The position numbers and the translations under genes are program-made. A stretch of 64,000 nt of DNA from Aquatica leii (taxonomy: Eukaryota; Arthropoda; Insecta; Coleoptera; Lampyridae): assembly GCA_035610365.1 (NCBI GenBank), contig CM069432.1, positions 167,398,035-167,462,034 on the forward strand, read 5' to 3'. Under the pieces are notes generated by a model. The model was given only the letters and a program-made list of their open reading frames with translations, ran no database searches and was not told the origin of the DNA. Positions 45,480 through 57,179 of the stretch are shown here, one piece after another. How positions within the stretch are numbered: position 1 is the stretch's first letter; each line of letters begins with the position of its first letter.

Positions 45480-47525
45480 ATTAAAACGCACAAAAGTTCT
45501 AAAAAGAACTGACAAAAAAACAACAGAAATGTAGAATAATCTTGTAAACGAGTTATAGTTATAAATTTAAGCCGGTAATGTAGTTTCCAATAAATAATAC
45601 AAAGTTACTAAATTAATCAAATTCATTGTGTGCTGTAATACAAAAATTACTTATATACTAACCTTTCTTTCTATCGCACACAATTATCTGTAACGCAAGT
45701 CTTTAAGCACAGTCAATCGCGTTTCTGTCTTTGTCTGTTACAGTTATAGTAAAAATAGTTTAATCGTCGTTAATAAATTCTTACATCGATGACGTAGGGC
45801 TTTTTTTCTTGATTCCGATAATACGTTGTTTGAATGTATGTGTTTCTATAAAACTATGTACAGTTTATGATTTCAATGTATTGTTACATTAAAACTATAA
45901 ATTCATATGATAATTTTATGTAAAAGATAAATTAATTTAATGTAACATACGTAGAATCTAAGTACGAGTATATAGCTTATTATTATCACATATAGCACCA
46001 AACATTATTTTATTAAGAAACTTGATTATGTAAACCTCACTGTCAGCATTAAATTAATTAATTTTTTTAATTATATAGCATCTCAGGTGATGCTGGTTCA
46101 AAATCAATGTTTTAGTACATTAATCTAACATTCGTTGTACTGATGTACCGGTTCATCGGATGAAACATATGTAAGTACGCTTTTCCTTGATTCAATGTAC
46201 TTTTACATTGATTATACATACGTCACTTTTTCTTTCAATAAACACACGCATATCATTCTTCAACGGACATTATTTTTTGTTTTGTATTTGCTATTAAGAA
46301 GTTACAACAATTTAACAAAAAACCAAAATGGCTTTGCAATAAAGTATGACAAATTTTCTTATTTTTAAAATAAGTGTTCTAATTATTATTCTAACCACGT
46401 TGAAAAAAGAAGTAAACATGATATGCAATATTTTCCGCTTACGGTAGTAACGTTTATGAGTAAACTAAACTGAAAAGTTTTCCAAAGAGACTCTAGCTTC
46501 TGTTCGATAATTCGGTACTAAAATAAGTAAATAAATACGTCATGTTAAAAACTTCTTCAATCAGTTACACAGCGCTGAAGTATCGTATATCAAACCAATT
46601 TGAAACCAAGTTAATAATTGTTTTTATTTTTCATTAGCAAAAATCGATAAATTTAAAACAATATCAGATATAATATTATGTTGATCAAAAAAACACGATT
46701 TTTAAAAAATCAAGAAAACCATTGAAATTTAGTTGCTGGAAACAACTAATACACGCAAAGAGTGCTGTTGCAAGTTTCCTAGGTATTTGCCTATATATAC
46801 ATATATTATGTTATAGTTTAGATTTAATTGTTAAATTTTGTGAAGTTTCCAATTAAATTTTTATAATATATTTTATTCAGTATGGCATTGATTAAAACTA
46901 TGAAATTAAGACAAACTTTACTTTAAATTTATTTTACGAAATTTTGTCAATACATTAATAGAATATTGACTATTGGTTAAATAAATTATGTTTAATATAC
47001 TGTTAATTTATCTATAACTTTTTGTATATTATACACGTTTAAACTTGTTAAGCTGTAAGAAGGCTTTACTCACAGATATTATCAGCAACGAGTAAAAAAC
47101 AGTAAGAAACGAAAGATGCGCCCGAGATGCAGCTTTTAAAAAGCACTTGAAACAGCTGTGCCTATTGATTTGCACCTTTTTATGTCATATTACAAAAACA
47201 AATTGTCTTATCAAACTAAATCAAGAAGTTTGCCATGAATTTATTTGTGAATAAATGCTTACTATAACTATAAATTTCATGTAATTGTAAACAAAAAACA
47301 AATAAAACGTTAGAATAAAATTAAAGTTCTTTTATATAAATTACATAACTTATATTTTAATTGCAATAAATTAAAAATGTGATAAATTGATTTTAAAACT
47401 TAAAAAAAAACTTGTTTGTTGATAATATTTTTAAAATTGTTTACATAACATTTGTAAAATATTGTTTAATTATTTTGTTTTTATATTGTTTACATAAACA
47501 ACTGATTTTATCAGAACCTTTCAAT
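45480..47525. other. AT-rich spacer
   Basis: No gene or transposon end recognised. Confidence 0.4.
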
Positions 47526-47534
47526 TTTTGTAAG

Positions 47535-47542
47535 TATATAAG
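47535..47542 (+). promoter_or_regulatory. TATA box of cuticular gene 5
   Basis: TATATAAG, 86 bases before the ATG; slightly farther than in the other genes. Confidence 0.6.
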
Positions 47543-47620
47543 CTAATTGATTCTACACCTGAGTACATTAAATATAGCTTGCTTCACCGCTTAACAACTT
47601 ATACAAAAACTAATATCAAA

Positions 47621-48052
47621 ATGAACACTTTGGTAAGTTTTTTCTTTCTATCATTCATTGTAACAAACCAAAAACATTAATCATTTTATTTACAGACAGT
47701 ATTTATTGCTCTTTTTGCCACTGCTTTCGCAGCGCAACTTGAAACAGTTGCCGTAACACATGACACCTTAGGAAACTACAATTTGAAATTTGATGTTCCC
47801 GGAATTTCAAGGGTAGAAAATCGTGATGCTTTTGGGAACGTAAATGGAGCCTTTTCTTATGTTGATCCATATGGTATCGTTAGACAAACTCAGTTTACAT
47901 CTGGTGCCCACGGAGTTCATGCTGTTGGTACTGATATTCCACTACCAGTAATTGATACACCCGAAGTGGCTCATGCTAAAGCTGAACATCTTGCTGTTCT
48001 TCATGCTGCATATTTAGCGGCACCACCATCTCAACACTTTTTTGATTTTTAA
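47621..48052 (+). CDS. Cuticular protein 5 (RR-like domain plus 18-residue motif)
   Basis: Secreted cuticle protein of 122 residues. Exons are 47621-47632 (MNTL) and 47696-48052, with a 63-base intron. The signal peptide ends near FAAQ. The RR-like domain is FDVPGISRVENRD, GAFSYVDPYGIVRQ and GVHAVGTDIPLP. The 18-residue motif DTPEVAHAKAEHLAVLHAAY is shared word for word with gene 1, and both have VAVTHDTLGNYNLK. Genes 1 and 5 are thus closest relatives though on opposite strands 43 kb apart. It lacks the QPID segment seen in genes 1-3. Confidence 0.92.
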
Positions 48053-48069
48053 TTAATATATGTATATAT

Positions 48070-49200
48070 AATTTAATAATGTTTATATTAAACATTTATT
48101 ATTGTAGTCTCTAGTATATATAATAAATTTGTATAAATAGTATTAATGTATAATTTATTTCACTTTTAGTATCGCTTTAAGTATTAAAGCAGTAAATCTA
48201 CTTTATAGTAAAGTAAAGTTTTGTAACTGAAATAGAGTATAAAAAAGTAGTTATTCATTTTATTGAAGTACTTAATTTAGTAAACACAAAGAATATTCAC
48301 AAAGGTATCTCAAGATAAAAAAAAATAGAAAGTAATGTTGCTACGGTCAAACAATAAAGCTGTTTATATAGATTCTTTGCTATACGCTAGCAGATGGTGC
48401 TGTCGTAAGAAGAAAAATATGGCGAAAATGTGGCAATAGGAAGGAATTTATGTCGAGAAAACTTTAAGATTTTACTGTAAAACTATTTGTTATTGTTCTC
48501 TGTAATAATACTATTATGTTACTACTGTGTACATTACGACTAAATTAATTAGTAGAATAAAATCGATTACTGAAAACAAGAAATCTAGATGAAGGTCTAG
48601 TTGATAGCATTCGATTTTATTTCGTATTTCTTTAATTTAAACTTTTTGTTCTCTAATCAAGTTTATTAAATACTTTTTGACAAATTAAAAATAAATACAA
48701 AAGTATTCTATCAAATATAATATTTATGCTGTATTTGATTCTAGCTATTAGTTTAATTTTTTATAATAATTAGAAGTAAACGTGCGTCATATTTTAATTT
48801 TTTTAGGTTCACTTTATGGTTTATAATTCCATAAAATATATAGCGACTAAAAACGCCAATTTACTTATTGACAACAACAACAATCTATAAAACTAAATTT
48901 TGTCGATTATAAATTGAGTTAAGAAATATAAAACTAAGCATTCTACTCTCTGTACGGTGAACAGATAGAGTTAAGTCCCTCCCAACAAATCCGTGCTAAA
49001 TTTTAGTACATTTTTTTTATTGTTTAAAATTTTTAAGTCAGTATTACAACAAACGAATGTATTTTAATGACATACTTTGCGTATTTTCAAGTGCGCACTA
49101 AAATGATTCATTAATGATTAATGTTAAAGTTACATTTTCTATTTTAGATCACTAATTTATTTAATTATGGATCAAACGATGGTCCTGTTTTTACTTAAAA
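48070..49200. other. AT-rich spacer
   Basis: 3' flank of cuticular gene 5 and AT-rich DNA; nothing further recognised. Confidence 0.4.
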
Positions 49201-49239
49201 AACAAACAACCTGGCATTTTTCAATTGATGACTAAGAAC

Positions 49240-50420
49240 CCATTGTCGATATCTTTAAAGCTAGTACCTAGGAACACCCCGATAGAGCTATTAAGTTTAA
49301 TGCAAAAATCGCAGGTAATTTTATTTAAGTTATTAATAGTATCTATATCGATTACAATTTTAGGTGTGTGGGTCAAGTGTTTTCAATGTTATTCGTAAAT
49401 ATAAATTTTGTACAACATCGATGATGCAGCTAAAAATGCTATTCGACGTTTAATACATAGTTTTTATGAAAGGAATGAATCGCCAACTCTAAATAAAATG
49501 TTAGTGGCATTACAAGAAAATAAAAATCTACCTCAATTGAAAGGGACTACAATGAGTGCTAATTAAAGAAGGTGGATTTTGGTGAGTAAACAAATTATTT
49601 AATTAAACATCTTTTAATGTGATTGTGGTTTTGGATTATAGATTCTCACAAAAATCACGCAATAGTATTCTTTAAGAAAAAACGAGATCATTGCCTGGAG
49701 ATGACGTTTTCTACGAGAAATCCGAAAGTACAAGGAAGAGGTCAAAAAATTTATTTCTTAAGTGAAACCTGGGTGAACGCTGGTCTTGCTTTAGGCAAAG
49801 TATGGAAAAACGCAACAATCGTGACTCCAAAGCAGGCTTTCTTCGAAATATTAACGACAGGTTTAAAAGACCCTTCCGGAAACGAAAATCGTCTTATATA
49901 CTTCATATAGGATCTGAAGACGGTTTTGTTAAGAATGGTTTACTATGCTTCGAATAAAAAAAAAACTGGAGATTACCATAAAAAATTAACTGAGAAGGTT
50001 TTTGAAAGCTGTTATTTTAAGCCGCTTGATCGAAAATTTTTGAGCTTGTGATAGATAATGCTTCTTATAGCAGGAAAATAGAGAAGATTTCAAATTTATT
50101 CTGCTTCAGGTTAGAGAGGCTGCTATCGTGCTAAAGTATGTAACTGATGAAATGGCACAACAACAAGTTTATACTGTTTTGCGATTGCCTCCGTATCGCT
50201 GTGAATTCAATCCTATTCAGTTGATTTAAATTCAAACAAGAAAAGAAGCTGCAAGGAACAATACAACCTTTAAAATGAAAGATCTTCATCCATTATTTTA
50301 GCAAACTGTAGACAGAATAAAAAGAAAGGATCTGGCATATGTTCGCAATGAAGATTATAGCGGAACCGTTGATAATTCGTCTGGAGGATGACGCTTCTTC
50401 ATCTGAATCATCCTAAATGC
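49240..50420 (+). pseudogene. Tc1/mariner-like transposase remnant C
   Basis: Plus-strand pieces: KYKFCTTSMM region, then FLSETWVNAGLALGKVW (the first catalytic block, with Ser for the usual Asp of LDETWVN), TPKQAFFEILTTGLKDPSG and NRLIYFI (to 49910). IGSEDGFVKNG, KKTGDYHKKLTEKVFE, VIDNASYSRKIEKI (50050-50090) and VLRLPPYRCEFNPIQLI (50190-50228) follow, where the catalytic Glu of NPIEL is Gln (50218-50220). It ends with an acidic, Ser-rich tail near 50410. Multiple stops. It is the clearest copy of the ETWVNAG subfamily in the window. Confidence 0.82.
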
Positions 50421-50429
50421 ATTTTTTTA

Positions 50430-51600
50430 TACAGAATGTTGGTTAAACTCCTATAAAATATGTTATAATTTTAGTTCGTCAAATTCGTTAATATGAAAAA
50501 AATTAATGAAGCACTTGTTTATATGCGTTTTAAATGTTTAGTTGATCCCTCTAAGTGTTATTTGATAACGTTAAAAAATAAATCGCGTAACTGAATTAAT
50601 AAATAAAGTTGTAACCGTTTTATTTGTTATAATAATATAATAAAACAAAATTTGAAAATTATACGTTTTTCTATGTACTTTAATCTTTAATGCCTCTGAG
50701 ACTGTACATTACATAATTTTGGAATTTTCGCGCTTTTACTAATTTGAGTCGTCATACAAAATTGAAAGAGGAGTTTAACTCTATATTTTTGCTCTACAGC
50801 GTATAGAACGCGTACTTATATATAAAATACAATTTACTATTGTGTTGGATTGGCTACCTTCAAGTAGTCATCCCGTAACATTTCATAAAGTGCTCTACAA
50901 ACTGAAGGAATAAACTGTGCTATCGTCGATTCATAACTTCTTGTAAAATAAATTATATTCAGATAAGTTTTTCTAATAGCTAGAAAGAAGTGTGATCATT
51001 AACAGCTGTGTACATATACGAAGTTATACATTTATTTTTCAGTAACGTTTTATTTTAATAGTAATCGCCAACATAAATATATAAAATGTACAATTTTTAT
51101 GTGGGCATATGTAGTACTACTAACAGTACCAAGGAAATACATATGTATCTTACTTGTACTTTTATATAAAGAAATATGATGGTGTATTGCCAGTTTTAGA
51201 ATTTAATGCACTGTTTTATTGGAATCATTACTTATGTCATTACTAATAAAGATTGTTTTGTATTAAATGCATTGTTCTGAACTTTTTTTCAAACGCTGTT
51301 ACATGCATTTTTTTATTAGCGCATTTCAATTTTTAGTATAGTCTAAGAATTAGATGCGTTTTTTTCTGATTTTAGTTTGAAGTGTCTGTATTATAACAAC
51401 CTCATACACCAAATTAATATTAAGTTAATAAGGAAAAATTTAGAAACATTTTTGTGTACTTACAATGTAATTTTATCATTAGTGGTAAGGCTTATAATAA
51501 CATAAAATTTTAAGTGCAAGAGAATTTTGTTTTTACTTATGTAAGTAGACAAAACTTGGATTTTTTGTTTACTGAGATTGAAAGTGACATACACTTATTA
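50430..51600. other. AT-rich spacer
   Basis: No recognised gene. Confidence 0.4.
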
Positions 51601-51603
51601 TGT

Positions 51604-51860
51604 AAACGCGTTATTGTTTGATCCCAACTGATTTGCTACAGTCCACTATGGAAAACTTTTATACATAGTGCGTGTTGACCATAATTTACACAAGGTAACT
51701 GAAACTAAATAGAATTACATTTGTTTTTGTCTTATTACGTTGTTGTTATTTATATAAAAGTAATACCAAAAAAAAACTTAAAATAAGTGAAAAATATGAA
51801 CAGAAGCATATTCGGTATTTACTTTTTGCATTTACAAGATAAATAACTGCGTTGCCATTG
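51604..51860 (+). repeat. Dispersed direct repeat, copy 1
   Basis: Begins AACGCGTTATTGTTTGATCC and runs to about the ACTGCGTTGCC segment. It aligns with 61399-61673 through shared blocks TGATTTGCTACA, TACAAGGTAACTGAA and ACTTTTTGCATTTAC. Non-coding and of unknown class. Confidence 0.75.
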
Positions 51861-52179
51861 TCGAGCAAGCAACTAAAATTGCCATAATAAGACTAGTTTC
51901 AGATTTAATCCATGTTTACACTGTACTCATAAAAGTACAAAAATAAAAGTGTTTTATACAAACATTAACAATACAAAAAAGAACTCAAAAAGCAAGAACA
52001 CAAATATGTCTTAAACTAATTACACGAGTTTTTCGCAAATCTTCTTCAAATGGTCTTTGCACGCATATCGTCGGCACTTTTAGCAAACTTTCCGTGTTAT
52101 CGCGCTTTCCTTCACAGAAATAATAACGTCGAATAATATTTGGTTGCGGATGAAGTATTATGGTGGAATTTTTATTAGA

Positions 52180-53640
52180 AATTCAGCACGCCGCCGAAGC
52201 TCTCTTGGGATCTGCAGAATGGTGGGCCGGTATTGAATCTGAGGTTTGATGAGTTCCCATGCCAGTTCTTGTATAAAATTTTATCTTTTTTACATTTTCG
52301 TTAAAATTGTTAGCTTTATAAATATCCATAGCATTTATTGCTGAAATTTTCAAGAGATAATAAAAATTACCATTGGCCATCGGCGAGTATTTCTTGCGAT
52401 ATCAAATTTTTAGCAAAATTAGTCTAATCGTTTTACAGCTATATTTGTTTTGTTGTACATTCTGATTATTTCTAGTTTTTTGGCGTTATCTGTTTCATCC
52501 TCAACAGTATCGCCGTGATGTATCTAAATATAAGGATAATTAATTCATTTTTCTGTAGACAATACGTCATAAGTGTAACATGTTCTTGAAATTCAAATAT
52601 AGATGAATTTGATTTTTTGTTTTTATTTGGCAAGATCTCTTTTGGCAATTATGTTTTATTTTTTCTGATTCTACCAACATTTTTTTACCAATAGGACACT
52701 TGTAAAACAATTATCTCCCGTGATATTTTGGTTGGTATTAGTCGCTGGTTCTACCAGCCTAAGAGCAACGTATTCTCTAGAATTGTTAGACCGGTTTGTG
52801 CGTCGACCAAAGTCAGCATTTTCAAACCATAGCAACGGAGTTTGCTTGGAATATATTATCTAGATGAACAACGTCTACAAAACGCTCATGTACCGCTAGA
52901 AATTCATTCGCAATAAAACTTGAAAATTTGACAATAAAATTTTGAACACTTCTTGGATAGAAGGATTTAACAATAACCTTTCTTTGTGTTCTGTTTTTCA
53001 TATCATCGAAACGAGTGGATCTCAATAGAAGTTGAAAACGTTTCTCGCTCATCGCATGATAACGCTACTGCCTTTAGAATCATTCTAAATTTTGTGAACG
53101 TTTTTGCCGGTAGATCTCAACACACCGATAAGATAGAAAATTGCTATGAAGACTCACTCTTATATCCGTATTTCATACATCACGATCCCTATCAAATCGT
53201 TTTCTAATTTTATCTCAATATATTTTTGTGCAATTAGTGATTGCTCGACTTACAGTAACGTCTAATAGGACATGGAAAAATTGTGTTTCCGTTTTGAGAC
53301 TCTTGCCAATTTCTTTTGGCTTAGACAAACCAGTTACAATATTATGAGAACGTGTTCAAATATTGTTATTGGGTTTTTTGTTAGAACATTTTTTTCTCAT
53401 CTTTTCCTACGTAGTACTGCATATGCTTCGTTTTTATTCTCACTTTCATCGCTAGTACTATCTTCAGAATTGCTGTTACTTGTATCTTGTTTTGATGCCG
53501 ACTCATGTATGCTTTCAATTAATTTATATTTTTCAGATTTTTTATTTCACCCGCATCACTATTGTCACTAATTAGATCGTCACTCCAACTCTACATTTGA
53601 ATCTCTTGAGGTTCGATTTTGCTTTTGCTTTCTTTCGTCA
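52180..53640 (-). pseudogene. piggyBac transposase remnant 2
   Basis: Minus strand, N-terminus near 53640: an acidic Ser-rich region (NSNSEDSTSDESE), then MSEKRFQLLLRSTRFDD (53052), FYPRSVQNFIVKFSSF and ANEFLAVHERF (the IDE.L.pF region, catalytic Asp lost). Then FTSVLLVKKML (52700) and a C-terminal YYLLKISAINAMDIYKAN and RTGMGTHQ (52180-52380). Many stops. It differs in sequence from remnant 1, so it is another piggyBac family. Confidence 0.8.
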
Positions 53641-53821
53641 GTCATATACGAAAATTATATCTAATTATAAGAATTATTAAGAACATATATGAAAACTTAC
53701 AAAAATGTCTATACCGTAGTTATGTAATAATATTTATTGTGTAAAGTTCTCTTCTGTTATAATTCACTAAAAAAATTAAGTATATTGTTGTTCACTATTT
53801 GAAAAAGAACTATCTAGTATA

Positions 53822-54023
53822 GGCGCGCGGGATATAACTGTAGCCCAGTGATCAAGAATCACTAATATGTTAAACGTACACGCTCCCTATAAAGCAGATA
53901 GAAATTGGAGTTGCAATTCAAGCTCTAGTCAGCAGCTACTAAAGATTGCAGCTGCAGAAAATAGAATAAGCACAAAGCAGACTAGCTCAAAGCGACCTTG
54001 CCTACAGGTGTAACCCACGCGCC
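53822..54023. mobile_element. Short inverted-repeat element (MITE) with TA flanks
   Basis: Ends GGCGCGCGGG and CCCACGCGCC are near-complements extending about 22 bases (to CTGTA / TACAG). TA lies on both sides (53820-53821 and 54024-54025). It has no coding capacity and is richer in GC than its surroundings. Confidence 0.65.
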
Positions 54024-54217
54024 TAACTAAGGGCTAATTTTTATAATTTTTTTAAACTATAATATTTTTAAAATCATTACAAAAAGCCAACAATAGGAAG
54101 ATTTGGATACAACTTATATATATATTGTATTTTAGGTTTTCACGAGTATAATTATTATTAATAAGAAATAATTTTCGGATTGCTTCTCGTGTTGTGTTTT
54201 TATTATTAGTATTAAAA

Positions 54218-54253
54218 CAACGTTTCGGTAAAATAACATTTACCATTATCAAG
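54218..54253 (-). ncRNA. Hammerhead-ribozyme-like motif
   Basis: Minus strand: AAAC-TTGATAA-T-GGTAAA-loop-TTTACC-GAAAC-GTT-GTTT. Stem II (GGTAAA with TTTACC) is a perfect six pairs and stem I (AAAC with GTTT) four. GAAACGTT is intact. The CUGAUGA box differs at two positions (UUGAUAA), so activity is doubtful. It lies just downstream of a Penelope-like coding remnant on the same strand. Confidence 0.6.
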
Positions 54254-54279
54254 TTTAAATTTAAAAGTAACAGAAAATA

Positions 54280-55400
54280 AAACTAAAGCGTTACAATTAA
54301 ATTAAATTAATTTGTCAATGTCATTATTTTGTCTTCTTGTCACCGGTCGATGTCGTACTAGATTCGTAATTGCGTTTGATGTTATAGGTTGACGGGTATT
54401 GATTGTAGTTGATGAACTTACTCCTACTTTTGTTTTGATAGATGACAATACCGTTTTCCATATTTTGGGCAATCTTACACTATCATCTCTTTTGTTTAAA
54501 CTAGATGGTCGTTTTTCTATTTCAATTGCTTCTCTTGCTACCCTAGACCAAAAGTGTTCAACACTTGCTAGAACTTTAGTGTTGCTGAAGTTAATTGATT
54601 AATTCAATCATACATCATACATCATACATCCGTAAAAGAAATCTTTCAAAAACTCGTGTCTATTACAAAAGAATAGAAAAATATCTTAAAAAAGAAAGAC
54701 ACTAAAAGTTTTTATAGTGAGTAAAGAGACAAACAGCTGTTGAACCAGTAATTGTTTTTAATACATGTAGGCAAATTTATTTACAAGTTTTTTAGATATT
54801 ACTTTGTATTCATCAAAGTTTTTAGCTAGATTTTCTTATTGATATCTTAGATAATCTGTCTTCAATGGACCCTTCTAACAAAATGCAAGGATGATGTTTT
54901 TCTTCTTAATTAAATCAATTGTTGATACTAAAACTGCAAAAAATTAAAATATTAAATCAATGTATACTTGTGGACTAATGGTTCAAGCATATCTTCTATT
55001 GGTAGGTACTACTTTTACTAACATCATATTTTGTTGTTAATAACACACATATTATATAAAAGTATCTTAGCTTAAAGTGCTGTTAATTTTTTTCAAGCGT
55101 AATTTGATGACCCGTTTCTAGTGCGTGTTCCGTCACCGCTGACTTGGAAGATTGCTTTTGATGCTCTTTAATACAAATTCTCACGCGTCTACTAACATTT
55201 TCTATGTATGCACGACCACAAGAGCAAAGAATGCTATAAACGCCGTCAGATTGAAACGGAACAACATCCTTCACTGGATTTAATAGTTGACCCTATTTAG
55301 GAATAGTAGGAAACCGAGTAACAATGTTGTGTTTAGACAAAATTTTTCCTATACGGCCCGTGGTACCTTTGACATATGGTAGATAAGCCAAAAACACTGG
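54280..55400 (-). pseudogene. Penelope-like element endonuclease remnant, interrupted
   Basis: Minus strand from about 55400: YVKGTTGRIGKILSKHNI, FRPTIPK-like linker and one stop. The GIY-YIG domain follows (VYSILCSCGRAYIENVSRR, where the usual IGET is IENV), then IKEHQKQSSKSAVTEHALETGHQI (ending 55083). The continuation INFSNTKVLASVEHFWSRV, REAIEIEKRPSSLNKRDDS and LPKIWKT lies at 54400-54610. About 470 bases of unrelated DNA (54613-55080) separate them. No reverse transcriptase part was found. Confidence 0.8.
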
Positions 55401-55419
55401 CTGAGACCTAGATTCTGCT

Positions 55420-56420
55420 GTTACTCATGGTTTGGCAGACGTAAACTTTGCAATAGACCGCTTAATACTTTTTCTAATTGTTTGCGACTAACACCTTGGT
55501 TAGATGATTCAACTCTTTTTAAAGATGTTGAGGTTGACTTAAAGAAAAATCCATGTAAACTAGTACTTTGTATACTTAAGAATTTACTACTGATCATTAT
55601 TTTAAATTGTTAAACAATAATGCTTTATTTTAAAAAGTTCTAATTTTTGATTTAGTTAACTCTGGTTTTCAAAAACTCATATCGAATGTAAATTTTTTCT
55701 GCTTGTTTAATCAGATTACTAAAACGTTTGATAAATTATTTTAAAGGTAAAAGATTAAAACAAAATAAATAATTATCAAATTTTATACATATCATTTCAC
55801 AATTTGTCTTTTAATATAAACGTAAAGAAACCATCTTAAAAATTTTAATTCAAAATTTAAATATAGTTTTATTTTACTGTAGATGAATGTTTATGTCTAA
55901 ATTTAAGAAATGTAATGTTAGTAGTAGAATAACCTTTATAGTATTGATTTTTCATTTTAATTTTTATTTTTTGTTTTGAGTTACGCTACTATTTACAAAC
56001 CATGATACACTTAAATATTAAAGTCAAAAATAATTTTGTGTAGCAGGAAAGTTACACTTATATATTTTTTTGCAATACACAGTTAACAAGATTTAAAAAA
56101 TAGAATTAAAAAGCTACAAAATTAACTAAAATGAACTTGTTAAATATAACAGAATAAATATCTATGCTTTTAACTTTTAAGATGATTTAATTATAATTTA
56201 TATTAGTTAAATATGTACAAGTTTTTAACAAAACGGTTATAATACTACAGATATGAGATATTACCCTAAGGGACGAAACCAACGTTCATGGGTATTTTTA
56301 TACGTTAAATACAAATAGTTTAAACTAGAATTTCCTTTCTTAAAATTGAGTTTAAACAATTAACTTTTATTTTTTGTAATTTGATTTTAATGATTGTTGC
56401 TTTTATCCTCCTTTCAAAAA
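55420..56420. other. AT-rich spacer upstream of cuticular gene 6
   Basis: Traces near 55440-55560 may still belong to the Penelope-like element. The rest shows nothing recognisable. Confidence 0.4.
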
Positions 56421-56428
56421 AAGTTGAC

Positions 56429-56436
56429 TATATAAA
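56429..56436 (+). promoter_or_regulatory. TATA box of cuticular gene 6
   Basis: TATATAAA, 71 bases before the ATG. An arthropod initiator TCAGT lies at 56461-56465, about 30 bases downstream, giving a complete TATA/Inr core promoter. Confidence 0.75.
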
Positions 56437-56499
56437 CGGAAGCTGCACCTAGTTTCTGTATCAGTTTACTTCCTTCATTATCATACAACGACTAGTACA

Positions 56500-57162
56500 A
56501 TGTATTCTTTGGTAATATTTTGCTGTTGCTTAATATATAATTAACAATAATATATATTTTTAATGCAGGTTATTTTAGCCGCTACAGTTGCTGTTGCGTT
56601 TGCTGGTGGCGCTCAAGAAGTAGCAGTTACCCAAGATACTTTAGGAAATTATAAGCTTAGATACTTAATTGATGGAATTTCTAGAGTAGAACATGGCGAT
56701 CTTCATGGGAACGTAAATGGGGGATTTTCTTACATTGATCCACACGGTATCTTACGGAAAACTGAATTTACTTCCGGTGTTCACGGATATCATGCAATTG
56801 GCACTGATATTCCAGTTCCAGTACAAGACACTCCTGAAGTAGCTCACGCTAAAGCTAACCATCTTTCTGTACTTCGTGCAGCTTATTTGACACCTAAAAT
56901 TGCCGAATTCCATGAACCAGCACAAACTTTTATTGAACCAATACCATTGGCGAAATCTTTAGTTGCTCCAATTGCACCAGTCGCACCACTAGCTCCAATT
57001 GCTCGTTTTGAACATGTTGCACCAGCACCTGTACATTTTGCTTCACCTTTACCAGCTGTTTTTCCTCATGTTGGAATTTCTGAAACTCCCGAAGTTTTAG
57101 CCGCGCGTGCAGAACACTTTGCCGCTCATGCTGCTGCTCTTAAAACACATTTTCATCGTTAA
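56500..57162 (+). CDS. Cuticular protein 6 (long form, two 18-residue motifs)
   Basis: Secreted cuticle protein of 201 residues. Exons are 56500-56511 (MYSL) and 56569-57162, with a 57-base intron. An ATG inside the intron end (56563) would also give an open frame, but the conserved four-residue first exon and the TATA/initiator favour 56500. The signal peptide ends about residue 16. The RR-like domain (GNYKLRYLIDGISRVEHGD, GGFSYIDPHG, GYHAIGTDIPVP) is followed by a first 18-residue motif (DTPEVAHAKANHL). An Ala/Pro-rich spacer with APIAPVAPLAPIA comes next, then a second motif near the C-terminus (ETPEVLAARAEHFAAHAA). The duplicated motif and the AP-rich segment are typical of proteins from stiff cuticle. 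It is the only long member in the window. Confidence 0.93.
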
Positions 57163-57179
57163 AATGTAACATAAACAAT

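Noticed and set aside
53272..53571. Plus-strand open frame of 99 codons
   Set aside because: It is the antisense shadow of the piggyBac N-terminal acidic region on the minus strand.
56563..56568. ATG at 56563 as the start of cuticular gene 6
   Set aside because: It overlaps the intron acceptor. The four-residue first exon at 56500, with TATA and initiator upstream, fits all other family members.
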